A stretch of 64,000 bases of DNA from Strongylocentrotus purpuratus (Eukaryota; Echinodermata; Echinoidea; Camarodonta; Strongylocentrotidae): the NCBI RefSeq assembly GCF_000002235.5, contig NW_022145545.1:1429501-1493500 (forward strand), in the 5' to 3' direction. Each line of letters starts with the position of its first letter. Within the stretch, counting starts at the first letter, position 1. The notes beneath the pieces are model-generated. The model was not told the origin of the DNA. It saw nothing but the letters and a program-made list of their open reading frames with translations, and did no database searches. The position numbers and the translations under genes are program-made. Below are positions 42,490 to 54,659 of the stretch, piece by piece.

Positions 42490-45400
42490 TTTACAAATTA
42501 GCGAAAGTATATCATTCCTCGGTGAGCTTGGTGATGGCCTCATCGAAATATTTATCTACCCTGTCTGGCCACTCTAGCCACAAACAGTCATCATGGTCTT
42601 TCTGGCTGGGATAGTTGAGTCTGCATCCTGTGCACGACTGATGCACCGACTCGTGTATAAGACCCGAAAGTGCCTTGACGGCCATGAGGACAGGTGCTAC
42701 AGGAAAATGTATGTCGCCTCCATCGTCACCGTCTCCACCTCCTGCATACTGACATCTGTGTCTAGACGGTTCTCCTCCGCCACCGCCGCCACTTCCACCT
42801 CCATCTCCTCCTCGTAGTTCAGCTTTCAAGGTGTTTCTAGAGACTTTGAACGGCCTTTTCAGGATCCTCCATCTGAACAAAGAAGGTTGCTGGTGGTGGA
42901 GGTCTGCTTGTAACCCTTAGTGTAGTCACTCCCTCTATGATTGCATTCTGCTTCCGCAGTCGGCAAACAACCGGGGCTCTTGGTGGAGAATATCCGATGA
43001 TCATGACATCTGGTGTGAGTGGTGATGAAGGAGATAGCTGTCCATGTGCAGTGGGTAAGGGTCTTGGAAACTCTTGAACTATTTCAGCGATTGTGGCCTG
43101 ATTACGGGAAAAGGGATGAGCGTCAGTCAGGTATTTTTGGACTATATCTTCTTTTTTCTTTTTATTTCATTTTGTTGTTCTTCTTCTTTTCTTAATGTTG
43201 GATTATCAAAAACCAAAACCAAACAAATATCAAGTTGTACATTATTTCTTCACAAGCATTTATGCCTTCTTAGCAGTCAGGTAAAAAAAAAAACTGAAAG
43301 CTATGACGTCATGGCTGATATCAAATTTGGTCTTGTCCAATTTTCTCCCGTTAAATTGATACCCTTCCGCCCCGGGAGCATCCTGTTAGTACCCTTCATG
43401 TTGTAGTATTCTCGAATGTTCACGTATTCGGGACCCCCATGAATTTCTTGACTACAGCAAAGCGCTTCCCACCCAAATGAAATGGTTTCGAACCTGCTTC
43501 AAATTCACATTTATCTAGCCACAAACAGTCATCATGGTCTTTCTGGCTGGGATAGTTGAGTCTGCATCCTGTGCACGACTGATGCACTTTAGTTAAGTTA
43601 AAAAATTACGCGGTTACAGATTAGTTGTTTTTAATTCATGAAAAAACGTGGATACATACTTCAAATGAGTATACGAAATTCACTTTTTAAATTTCCGGTT
43701 AAAGTTATTCCGCCGTTATAGGTCTTTTAGTTTGCTTATGATGAATGGCAGAACGTCCTTCTTTTATAGTTCACTATGAAAAAAATGTGTGGTTTCTTTC
43801 ACGCAACTGAAAAAGCGTCGATTCTACTCCTCTTCAAACATTTCATTCTCGATGTACACCATGTTTACAAATTAGCGAAAGTTATCGCTCCTCGGTGAGC
43901 TTGGTGATGGCCTCATCGAAATATTTATCTACCCTGTCTGGCCACTCTAGCCACAAACAGTCATCATGGTCTTTCTGGCTGGGATAGTTGAGTCTGCATC
44001 ATGCGCACGACTGATGCACCGACTCGTGTATAAGACCCGAAAGTGCCTTGACTGCCATGAGGACAGGTGCTACTGGAAGATGTATGTCGTCTTTCGCCGT
44101 CTCCACCTCTTACATACTGACATCTGTGTCTAGATGGTCCTCCTCCTCCTCCTCCGCAGCCACCTCCATCTCCTCCTCGTAGTTAAGCTTTCTGCGGAGA
44201 TTCTAGAGACTCCGAACGGCCTTTTCAGGAACGTCTACCTCCATCTGAACAAAGGAGGTTGCTGGAGATGGAGGTCTGCTTGTTCCACTTGGTGTATTCA
44301 CTCCCTCTATGATTGCATTCTGCTTCCGCAGTCGACGGACAACTGGGGCTCTCGATGGAGAATATCCGATGATTATGACTTCTGGTGTGTGTGGTGATGA
44401 AGGAAATAGCTATCCATGTGCAGTGGGTAATGGTCTTGGAAACTCTTGATTCATTTCAGCGATTGTGGCCTGATTACGGAAAAGGGATGAGCGTCAGTCA
44501 GGTATTTTTGAACTAACTTCTTTTCTTCCTTTTTTCTTTTTCCTGTATTTCATTTTGTTGTTATTCTTTTTTTTAAATTTTGGATTGTCAAAAACCAAAA
44601 CCAAACTAATATCAAGTTGTAAAACTATTTCTTCACATAACTGAAAGCTCTGACGGAATCGCTGATTTCAAATTTGGTCTTGACCAATTTTCCCCCGTTA
44701 ATTGATACCCTTCTGCCCAGGGAGCATCCTGTTAGTACCCTTCATGTTGTAATATTCTCGAATGTTCACGTATGGGACTCCCCTAAATTTCTTGACTACA
44801 GCAAAGCGCTTCCCACCCAAATGAAATGGTTTCGAACCTGCTTCAAATTCACATTTATCTAGCCACAAACAGTCTTCGTGGTCTTTCTGACTGGGATAGT
44901 TGAGTCTGCATCCTGTGCACGACTGATGCACCGACTCGTGTATAAGACCCGAAAGTGCCTTGACTGCCATGAGGACAGGTGCTACAGGAAATTGTATGTC
45001 GTCTTTTGCCTCCGTCGTCACCGTCTCCACCTCCTGAATACTGACATCTGTGTCTAGATGGTCCTCCTCCTCCTCCGCCGCCGCCGCCACCTCCATCTCC
45101 TTCTCGTAGTTAAGCTTTCTGCGGAGATTCTAGAGACTCCGAACGGCCTTTTCAGGAACGTCTACCTCCATCTGAACAAAGGAGGTTGCTGGAGATGGAG
45201 GTCTGCTTGTTCCACTTGGTGTATTCACTCCCTCTATGATTGTTTTCTGCTTCCGCAGTCGACGGACAACTGGGGCTCTCGATGGAGAATATCCGATTAT
45301 CATGACTGGTGTGTGTGGTGATGAAGGAGATAGCTGTCCATGTGCAGTGGTAAGGGTCTTGGAAACTCTTGATTCATTTCAGCGATTGTGGCCTGATTAC

Positions 45401-45870
45401 GGAAAAAGGGATGAGCGTCAGTCAGGTATCTTTGGACTATCATTTTCTTAATTTCTCTTTTCTTTAATGCATTTTGTTGTTATTTTGTTAAATGTTGGAT
45501 TATCAAAAACCAAATCCAAACAAATATCAAGTTATAAAACTATTTCTTCACATAACTGAAAGCTCTGACGGAATCGCTGATTTCAAATTTGGTCTTGACC
45601 AATTTTCCCCCGTTAAATTGATACCCTTCTGCCCCGGGAGCATCCTGTTAGTTCCCTTCATGTTGTAGTATTCTTGAATGTTCTCGTATATGGGACTCTC
45701 CTGAATTTCTTGACTACATGCAGTAAAGCGCTTTCCATCCAAATGAAATATTTTCGAACCTGCTTCAAATTCACATTTATCTACGTTTATCTCCTGATTC
45801 AAATGACACCCTGCCTCTTCCTTAACCGTAAACCAACTTCTGTCACCATATACCTGATATGACATGATTT
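42490..45870 (-). repeat. tandem array of zinc-knuckle / PC4-like coding units
   Basis: About three repeats of roughly 0.9-1.4 kb. Each has a Glu- or Gly-rich lead, HESVHQSCTGCRLNYPSQ then H..C (a probable zinc site), and in the right-hand copies a PC4-like segment with KRFAVVKKFRG, NIREYYNMKG, PGQKGINLT and ENW. PC4 (p15/Sub1) binds single-stranded DNA; this motif order is typical of it. Some copies end instead with WPDRVDKYFDEAITKL. The right-most piece (45548-45865) has its own ATG and lead. Several copies are broken. The similarity to PC4 is from motif reading only. Confidence 0.6.
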
Positions 45871-45874
45871 TTTT

Positions 45875-46400
45875 TTGTTAAAAACGAAAATTGTTTTGAA
45901 TTAAGTTTGTGGGAATCATACGCATGCTTCACTTCTCTCACGCAGTTCACGTGCATTGCATCTAGTAATGCAAAGATACTCTTATTTTCAAAGACAGTAA
46001 GGTATAGTATCAACCGTGAGGCTAGGATCAACGAGTGTACATAGAATCATTGCCAGGGCACTAGTTCCTCTGACCATTCCTGACATTTGTTTCTCAAGAG
46101 ACGTACAAATCATGGTCAAAAATCTACAGAATTAACATTTTTTGATAGTTCATTATTGAAAAAAAAATATATAATCTAAAGATCATAATTGAGAGACCAA
46201 TTGTGAGAGCAACCAGTCGCATGAATGGCCTGCCAAAGTTAGGTCCAACTTAAAGTCGATCTTAGTCTTTGTGAAACACTCCCCTGGAGTAGTTGTTGGT
46301 TTGAGCTTCTTCTGCTCTACCGGAGAAATTGAAAAACTGGCCCGGTGCAAGACATTGGTGGTGTCATTCTCTGGTACGTGTTCCTTTACAGTATCACCAC
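45875..46400. other. unassigned DNA with a MITE end
   Basis: The stretch 46225-46290 ('gtccaacttaaagtcgatctt', 'gtgaaacactcccct') is the right end of the MITE family seen at 28632-28943. The rest is plain. Confidence 0.45.
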
Positions 46401-46402
46401 AC

Positions 46403-46600
46403 CCCCTCACAGGCGCTTACGCAAGGGGCGGTTTTGGGGGTCGAACGCCCCCCCCCCCTCCCTCTCTCTCTCAATTTTGTGTGGGTATGTTTTGGAGAAA
46501 ATCCCCCCTCCTTATTTTATTTTTTTAAATAAAATAAAAAATGTGCTAATGGGTGCAAAAAAAAGGTGACCTTACCCCCCCCCCCCCCCCCCTAACGGAA
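46403..46600. mobile_element. truncated hAT-like end with C tracts
   Basis: CAGGCGCTTACGCAAGGGG resembles the left ends of the other hAT-like elements here, followed by C tracts at 46449-46461 and 46575-46592. No right end or target duplication was found. Confidence 0.4.
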
Positions 46601-46974
46601 CGAAATATCGATCGGTCAAATTTTCAATTTTTTATTTTTCGGGGAAAAAAGTGCAACAATACAGCATTACTTTATTCAAACTACAGTGTTTATATTATAA
46701 CTGACGCCTTGAAAGAAACATACGCAATGAGCACTCAATAATTTGCATAACTTTATTACGAGTTAATAATCGTCATATAGATTTCGACTTTATTTGCAAT
46801 AGCTTTCTGACCTCATAACTTATTGATGGATATTTGATGATAGCACACAAATCAAATCGTATATACACCGTTGTCTATATAAATTTGAAATATCTTTTGT
46901 TGAACCTCTTTTCTTGTGACAATCCATCTCCGGCCTAAACGCTCACGATGGTGGTCTCCTGCGTTCTAAATTAC

Positions 46975-47190
46975 CTCTCTAATTTATTGAAAAATATTTA
47001 CTAAATATTTCTCATCTTATTTGTATGCTTCGTACATGTTTATCGTATGATATAATTGTACACTATTTTCTATTTAATTATTTTTGTAAACATTTTATTC
47101 ATTGTATTTGTTATTGTTCGAATGTTTGTACTTTGAATTTGTATCTTTTTGAACGCAGAAATAAAATCAATCAAACAAACAATATGAGTT
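46975..47190 (+). mobile_element. probable LINE 3' end
   Basis: A T-rich 3' UTR-like stretch ending 'gcagaaataaaatcaatcaaacaaaca', a typical (AATC/AAAC)n LINE tail. No coding part is left. Confidence 0.4.
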
Positions 47191-47199
47191 ATTCTTGAT

Positions 47200-48400
47200 G
47201 GATGAAGTATATAACTTTATGGATAACAATACAGCGTACCTTTGTTCAAATGTATTACAAATGTATTGACTATAACTGACGCCTGAACACGGATCAAATA
47301 ACATTAAAGTTTTTATTATAAGTTAATAATTGTCGAATATATTTCCACTTTTTTTTAAATACAAATTAAGGCAATTATATTAATGTAGTATTCTGGTAAT
47401 TCGAGAGAAGGGGGGGGGGGCGGTTGTCAGGAAGGATGCACTACCAGAACACAATGACACGACTCGAGGTTGTAGGATATGAGCGGAATTTTATTTCCTA
47501 CTTGAGCTAATCTGCATAAATTTCAATACAAAGAAGAAAAACCTCTGCAAAAGCAGAAAAGAAACAATAAAAGAAAGAACATCAGTAACTACATGTTCAA
47601 AACCTCTTCATGTAACAATTTAGAGTCGACAATAAATGCATATCACTTAGTCAATGATACTTCAATATTCATTGAGTAATTCTATGTAAAAGAAGAAATG
47701 TATTTCTTATCATTCAAACATATCCCCTTTAGCTATAAGCCTTTAGTCTTCAGCTACAGTATTCAATACCATAACCAATTAATAACGCTTAAGTACATGT
47801 AAATGTGTATATACTCTCATCAACATTAAAATAAACATAATATACTCTGCCTTACATAGTTTACAAAGCCACTACAACAAAGACGCATGGTCATTCATGC
47901 ACGTCAGCTCTACTTTACTGTCAGTGAATAGATGCACACAAACTATGTACATTGTGTATTATGTACTAGGCTACACACTGTATGTGCTCATGACCTCTAA
48001 TCAGTGCTGCGATTTTGACATAAAGAAGTTATTGTTTGTATATGTTGTATTATACCTTACATCGATACGTTGTTTGTTATTCAGTTATATTATATTTGGC
48101 AAAATGCAAAAATGAAATGAAATCAAATTAAAAAAAATATGTACACGTGTATTTATGATTATGTAAATAATACTGTTTTAAATTGTACACTTGTTTTTAA
48201 AACGCAATGTACATGTATATCATTGTGCAATTCAGTATATTTAACTTCGATGCAGGATTCAATAAATACCATACCATACCAATTCAATTTATTTTAACTG
48301 TTTTATACTGTTCATTTCGTATTCCATTTATGTACGTTTCCCATTTTTACTGGGCAAGTCAACAACTGGGCCAGTCAGTCTTTGACGCATTGTTACGTCA
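47200..48400. other. intergenic DNA with two more LINE-like tails
   Basis: LINE-type tails 'atgaaatgaaatcaaatta' near 48110 and 'aataaataccataccatacc' near 48260. A G tract lies at 47410-47420. Nothing coding is supported. Confidence 0.4.
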
Positions 48401-48640
48401 CCAAATTTATTTATTTATTTATTCATGTCTTCTTTATAAAAGCAGGGTGGTCCCATTCAAGCCGCAAGGCCTGCTTTCCAAGGGAGCCCTGCTGTAACAA
48501 ACAAATCACATTTCAAATATCTTACAATACACATAAAAATACACAAAATATACTATAAAAACATAATATAAACAAATATAAAACATTTCATACAAATAGG
48601 AAATAAGATGAAAATGGAATAGGAGAGAAAGAGTAAACGA
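48400..48640 (-). mobile_element. LINE 3'-end relic (minus)
   Basis: On the minus strand a 3' UTR with 'cagcagggctcccttgg' and 'aggccttgcggcttgaatgg' ends in an (AAAT)n tail (forward 'tttatttatttattcatg'). Non-coding fragment. Confidence 0.5.
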
Positions 48641-48865
48641 AAGGGAGAGAGAGAGAGAGGGGGTGGTAGGAATGATTCATGTATATCTATCGCAAAATAG
48701 AAGAAGTCAATTAACCCACTTGAATTTCACGGACATTTCGTTTAAAAATGGCACCTCGTGTGCAACAGACACGTCCTCCTTGAGTAGATGCCTGCCACGG
48801 TTATTCGTCGACTCCGACTTGCGAACAAATTAAAAGCCGATCGTAGGCCATTGCATCCCAGTATG

Positions 48866-49749
48866 TTAAAGGGAAATTCCGCCACATTGATAGAAGCAGA
48901 AAAATTAGAGAAACAGGTCTGTCAAGTTTGAGCAAAAGCAAATTAAAAGCAAGAAAGTTTGAATATTTTAAGGTGTGATCGATCAAACATAAATTGGCAA
49001 CTCTGTGACATATATTGCGAAGTCCCTTCCAATTTGCCCTGTACCTTTAAATCCCTTTCAAATTCCCTTTAAATTTTTTTCTATCATAGATGAATCCGAA
49101 ATATAACTACTATGGCTGCAAATAAGCTTTTGTTTACAACCCCTGTATGAAACTAGCCTATTCCGTCATCAATAGAGTACCGTAGCTGTGACATCATAAA
49201 ACTCTATTTTTAGAATTTCTCAATTGTTTTTCTTTATTTTCCGAAAGACATTAAAAGATTATGTCCAAATGTCGAAAAAAACCAATTGAATATGTTAAGA
49301 TATGACCATCTGAATAAATATATTTCCAATAGGAACTCAGTGTTATTTTGCTCTGGCTCGTAATATTATGAACCAGAACAAAAAAGTGAGTCCTTATAGG
49401 AAATCTATCTATTCAGATGGTTATATCTCAGCCAATACTTAACACATTCAATCGGTTTTTCGATATTTTGGAAATTATTTTTTATGCTCTATCGGAAAAT
49501 GAAGGGGAAAAGAAATTGAGAAATTCTAAAAATTCGTTTTTAATGAGGTCACACTTCACCACTCTATAACTAACAACATTTTGGAGAGTAGCTTGCTAAC
49601 TACGTAAGTGTTGCCAATTTGTATTTCACTGATGAAAACTTTAAAAATTCATAACTTCCCTATTTGTTATCGAAATTGCTCAAACTTTCACTAATTTGCT
49701 ATGTTTCTCTCATTTTCCGCTTTGATTAAAACCAAGATAACATCTTTAA
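48866..49749. mobile_element. long-TIR MITE with TTAA ends, copy 3 (long form)
   Basis: Left TTAAAGGGAAATTCCGCC, with 'gtttgagcaaa' and 'ttggcaactctgtgac' as in copies 1 and 2. The right end is eroded. An extra inner palindrome (about 49205-49545, centred near 49365) with 'cagatggttatatctca' makes it 350 bp longer than its relatives. Confidence 0.75.
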
Positions 49750-50024
49750 GTGCGTCTATGCCTAGAGCTGGACATATTATGGTTGTGCCTGAATTTCCTT
49801 TTTTGACACAACAAAACTTGTTTCCTGTATAACTGACCATCATAAAAATTATATCCATGATGTATAGAAGGAAAAAGATACAAATAAGAAAACTGTAGAT
49901 AATTTTGCTATATCTCCACGGGGTGTGTTTGTTACATCTTCGTGGTTTGAGAGACGAGAGTGAAAAGCTTAACATGAAAGTCAGTGCATTACCATTTTAC
50001 AAAAGTCCTAGTGAAATTCAGAAC

Positions 50025-53000
50025 CTATCGTTCCTGGGCTAGGATTTTAAAGTTCTTTGGCGCAATGGTGCCAAGACAGTGTTCAAAGCCAAAGTCGCCA
50101 GACTCGCCTTCAGGCAAGCGAAAGCGGAATCTCTGCATGAGGGTAGTAGCGAAGAGGTAGAACTCCATCCGGGCTAGCTGCTCACCAAGGCATACACGCC
50201 GACCTGTACACACATGGAAAAATAAGACCAATGAAGACTTCACCAAAAACAATTATTGTATAATCAGTAAAACAAACTTTATGATACCGTTCAATACGTT
50301 GTAAGCGTCTTGCACCATTATTATACGATTGTGGTAACATACTTCAACAAAGCTTTCAACATACCAAATACAACTGTCGTTGCTCACTTGTTTGCACTCT
50401 GCCACTTGCCAAAAATTCAACCAACTGCCGAGTCCTGTGATTTCTCCTTTATTTTTATATACACTTAGAGCTCTATATATTTCACGAGCGATTTGCCACA
50501 TAGCAGCTGAGATCCTGAGAATTGGTTATGATGGCGCCCGCCCACAATTTGTTCAATGGCAAAGATTTGTTGTTTTGTTGTTGTTGCTGTTGTTGTTGTT
50601 GTTGTTGTTGTGTTTTTTTTTTTTTTTTTTTTTTGGGGGGGGTCTGTTGTTGGTCTGTTCTAGGGCTCGTCTTTACGCCTGAGGAAGAAAACGTTTTATA
50701 TCTTAATGCAGTACTTGCCAACATCGAGATGGACCAGCTACATGCAGTATCATGAATGTAGCATTACAGAGGATCTTAAAATTAAGCCCATCATATTATG
50801 TTTGGTCTACAAACATTGTTACGCCCCTATTGTCAACCTTGTCAATGAAGGCAACACCATTCTCAGATTTCCTTACCTGCACCAAAGACAGTGAAAGCAT
50901 CCTGGGGTTTAATCACTGTCTTTCCGTCTTCACTGAGGAAGCGATGAGGGTTAAACTCTTCTGGTTCGTCCCACAACCTCGGATCCAGGTGTATACCAAT
51001 GATATTGATCATGATTTCGGTGTCTCTCGGGATGGTGTAATCTCCGATCTCGACGTCTTTGGCGGTGACATGCGGGACACCAAGCGGAGCGACAGGTCTG
51101 TAGCGAAGTACCTCTATTAAGGTGGCATCTGTGTACGGCATGTCCTTACGGTCTTCCATGCAAGGTGCTCTCTCGCGTCCAACAACACGGTCGATCTCAC
51201 TTATAACCTGTGACATTAATTATAAATGTAACAAATTGGTACATGAAATGCAGGCGGTCTCTAGAATTAATTTGATATATCTATAAGGAAAATAACAAAA
51301 TATAATATACGACTGTAATGCATTTTACAGATATAAGAGTCATGCTCAAACAACAATTCCTCTGCGGTCACTATACCCTACACAAACCAAATTTCTAACT
51401 TAAAACATGGATCACACACTCTGCGAAACATTTATCCTAACCACAAACCTAACGGAAACCCTTCCATGAAATAAAGCCTAGATTAATCGGAAATAATGTC
51501 CAGTTCATTTCCTGTCTTCTTGTCCTCAACAAGTTGATTCAACGAAGTCTCTAACATGTCATGTCTCGTTTGGCACTAGCTTACCTGATGGAAATCAACT
51601 TGCAGGAAGGGCCTACAGCAAATATACCTTCTCGGTGGTTTAGGCTTCACTCTTGTAATGTATATTGCATGAAACAGAAAGATATAAAAATAGAACCTGG
51701 GCGGGTTTTTTTACCTTTTCTTGTACATCAGGTTTGGCTGCCATTACGAGGAGGAACCAGAGTAACGCCGTTGATGTGGTCTCAGTTCCTGCAAGGAATA
51801 GATCGAAAACGCACATCCAGATGTCGTCTTTGTTCAAATATGGTTTCAACTTGTCCTCCTTTGCCTTCTTCTTCTCCTCTTCCAGTCTTTCTGCTTCGGT
51901 CAGGTACATATCAATAATGTCCCGGATGTCAGAGGAATGGTAGCTTTCAATGTGCTCTATCACCTCCTTCGTTATAAAGTTCTGAGAAGTAGTACAAATA
52001 CACAAAGATTTGAAAGGTACTTGGTATCAAAAAAAGGATAATTCTACAACTGATAGCCCTTGCAGACACTTATGGCCATTGCGAACGCCTCACTGGGTTG
52101 TTGGGCAATCGAATTACATCGCATCTTGATGTCCTCCCTACCCATGCCAAATGTCTTGAAAGTTGAAATGTGATATAATGAGGCTTTAAATCAAAATCTT
52201 TGGATAAAGTGCTGCAGATCGGGACCTCCTAGTTGACCCGATTAAAAGGTTCACAAAACCAAATGCGCATGAGGACGTAGGTTTACATGTTACACTAATG
52301 ACGAGATAGATGCAGCTGCGGTATCATTACGAATAGAACAGGGACCCGTTTCACAAAACTTGTCATCAGTGACAAAATATGACAGTCTTTGTTATAAGCT
52401 ACTGAAATCCTTGCTTCTGATTGGTTATTAGCAGACTTGTCACTAATTTTTGTCACTTGTCATTGAAAAAATGCTCTGTGAAACGGGTCCCAGGCCCGTC
52501 CCCTATCCTTCAATATCGCTTTGCTTCCTTACCTTGACTCCCAAAAGGTTTGCCTTGGTTTCCCCAGAAGTGGGGTCTTGAGGAGGATGGGAAATCGCAT
52601 CATCAGCTCCCGGATGATAGGGTTAATCCCGACCCCGCTTGTAACGTTTCTCAGCCTCTGGATCATATCCATGAAGACCGGGTCATCGTACTCCAACCTC
52701 CTCCCGAAGGTGATACTGCAGATGATGTTGGAAACGGCGGCGTTGGTAAGATGCATGGCGTCGAACGCCTCACTGGAGTGTTGGGCAAACGCGTTACAGA
52801 GGTTGCGGGCCTCCTCCTGTATCCTCGTCTCAATGCCCTTCCTACCCATGCCAAAGTTGCGTAGAGCTGAGAGACTGAAACGACGTATCTCCTGCCAGGG
52901 TACCCCATCACTGAAGATGATGCCCCCTAATAAGTGGATTAACTGTTTTTTATTGATGTTTTAAAATGTAAACAAATAATATGATTGAAGTACACATCAT

Positions 53001-54642
53001 TTAAGCTTATCCCACTGCTGCCACCGTGTCAATGAGTAGAATTTACCCCCACGGGTTTAGCTTGGATGTGTGTGTAAAGGAGGGGGATCCAGGCTGAACA
53101 TGCCAAACAAAGTGAATCGTGTGGCTAATGGTAGACTAACTACTATGAACGTATCTGTGGAACAAAGGTAATAGGCGTTTGTTGGCTCAACAAGTTCATT
53201 TTAAAAGGCCTGTGTGGTCGTGGATGATAAATTTTGTTACTGATAATTATATTTGGCTGATTATAGCAAAGATGAAAATATATAGTTCATCGAAATATAA
53301 AAGAAATCTTTTCAAAAACCACATACTGTACCTGGATTAATAAAACTAATGTGAACACGATCTCAAAGACTTTCGAAAAATCAAACTCGGGAAGTTTCAA
53401 TAGGCCTAGCCTTGCCATCGCCCATCGAAGTGTGCAAACAATGACGTATTAAATAATCCGAACATGATTTCCATGGAATACCGAAAAAAGGGTATTGAAA
53501 TCCCCTTGGGTTGATGCCTCGAAAGTTCTAGCGATCATGTTTGTAATAATAATGGCAAACAGTGGGAGATGTACCTTTATAATCCATCACAGAGGTAAAG
53601 AAAGGGGGTGCTGATCTGTTAGATGTCACGTCTGCTTGTTTCACGATAAGTTCTTTGACAAGACTCGGGCTAGAAATCATAATTATCATTCTCCTGCCGA
53701 GCTGCAGACATGTTATGTCACCATATCTGAAAATGGAAAGGAAAACGTGTGAAGAAATCTTTGTAGTCCACATGACCATTGTATTGTCAACCCATGAGAC
53801 ATCCATCAGAAAGTGAATGTCTAGAAATTCAAAGAATACTAACAATCGTAAACAAGATCAACACAAATTAATCAGTTTCAGACAATAATGCTATGGTCAC
53901 ATTACCCAAAAGTAGTCTGCTCGGCGGCCGAGCGGCGAGTATTTAACCAATTCTGCCCGGCGGCTGCCCGGCCACCGAGCGGCGGCCGCCCAGGCACCGC
54001 TCGTTTTTAGGGCATCGCTCGGTCGCCGCTGAAGTTTTAGCGCGGAGTTAAAATTTGGGCGGCGCCTGCTCACTTTTCACTCGCCGCCCAAAATACGCTC
54101 GGTGCCTGGGCGGTCGCCGCCCGGGCACCGACCTAATCGCTGGGCGATGCCTAATTCCAGCAGCGACCGAGCAGGCTACTGATCGGTCGGTCGTTGTTTT
54201 TGTTTGTTGAATTTTTATTTCTGTGTATTTTTTTCAATTAGGAGAATGAACGAAGAAAGTGTGCAAACATGAATTGTCAAATAGTTTTGATTTGCACAAA
54301 TAACTCAATCGGCATCTTGTGCAACAGGCGTACAATAAATTGATCTATCATTCAAAATACAATTGTTAAAGTACTTCAAGAAATGTTGAATAACTTCGAT
54401 ATTTACCTCTTACTTAAGAAAATCATTCTGCCGAAGCGGTTGCTTGACGGGAATAGTGCCATGAGGAAATCGAAAGGATAAGGAATGACCGGTGGGCCAG
54501 GGGGGAGACGGTAGTGGAACGACGCCCCGTAGTTCATGCGGATATACCAGAAGGTCACAAGGCAGATAGTGATGGTGGTCAGGAGGTTGGCTATCCCGAT
54601 ATACTCGATCACACTCAGGAGAAGATTTACTACAGAAGACAT
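50025..54642 (-). CDS. cytochrome P450 gene B (CYP2-clan-like), six exons
   Basis: Paralogue of gene A in the same orientation. Exons: 54642-54407, 53726-53575, 52926-52533, 51981-51715, 51207-50877 and 50203-50025. Seen in order: an N-terminal anchor ([13 protein letters not shown]), hinge [12 protein letters not shown]-helix WQEIRR, I-helix [19 protein letters not shown] (ExxR), EEFNPHRFL, and the haem loop FGAGRRVCLG across the last intron. About 519 residues. Exon 2 is 152 bp and exon 6 is 179 bp, exactly as in gene A. Near 52562-52575 the frame slips by one base against gene A: the upstream frame ends [10 protein letters not shown], while the frame that joins exon 4 ([11 protein letters not shown], then NFITKEV) matches gene A. 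Either a sequencing error or a disabling deletion. Unlike A, there is no intron after LEY and a phase-0 intron lies ~47 codons later. Confidence 0.85.
50577..50641. repeat. (GTT)n / poly-T / G tract in P450 B intron 5
   Basis: Simple repeats. The poly-Cys and poly-Gln frames over them are artefacts. Confidence 0.95.
52072..52158 (-). pseudogene. duplicated fragment of P450 B exon 3
   Basis: 'gaacgcctcactgg.ttgttgggcaa' and 'cctacccatgccaaa' match exon 3 at 52758-52856, with a ~25-bp internal deletion and point changes. It lies in intron 3 and has no splice sites, so it is a dead exon copy. Confidence 0.85.
52341..52491. mobile_element. 151-bp MITE in P450 B intron 3
   Basis: GGGACCCGTTTCACA at left, TGTGAAACGGGTCCC at right, and inner arms 'acttgtcatcagtgaca' against 'tgtcacttgtcatt'. 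No clear target duplication. Confidence 0.85.
53905..54190. mobile_element. GC-rich inverted-repeat element in P450 B intron 1
   Basis: About 70% GC in an AT-rich intron. Ends 'agtctgctcggcggccgag' and 'cgaccgagcaggctact' are inverted. The interior repeats GCTCGG(C/T)GCC-type words on both strands, able to form several hairpins. Probably a MITE; family unknown. Confidence 0.7.
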
Positions 54643-54659
54643 GGTGGTTTTTTAGAGTG

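Larger units (their letters stand above)
40550..45870. mobile_element. fossil of a probable DNA-polymerase-B virus-like element (fragment cluster)
   Basis: Holds plus-strand coding pieces at 40665-41215 and 41500-41829 and a minus-strand array at 42490-45865. The plus-strand pieces resemble conserved upstream proteins that, from memory, accompany type-B DNA polymerases in Polinton/adintovirus-like elements of marine animals (HFVRIVFNSPQL, FSLDENVSFNIIHL). The minus-strand pieces combine a C-x2-C...YPSQ..H..C motif with a PC4-like single-stranded-DNA-binding fold. No polymerase, integrase, capsid or terminal repeats are found. The element is incomplete and broken in several places. Near-identity between array copies suggests fairly recent local amplification. 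Family assignment is an inference. Confidence 0.4.

Noticed and set aside
50482-50755. Poly-Gln and poly-Cys frames
   Set aside because: Simple GTT repeat in a P450 intron.
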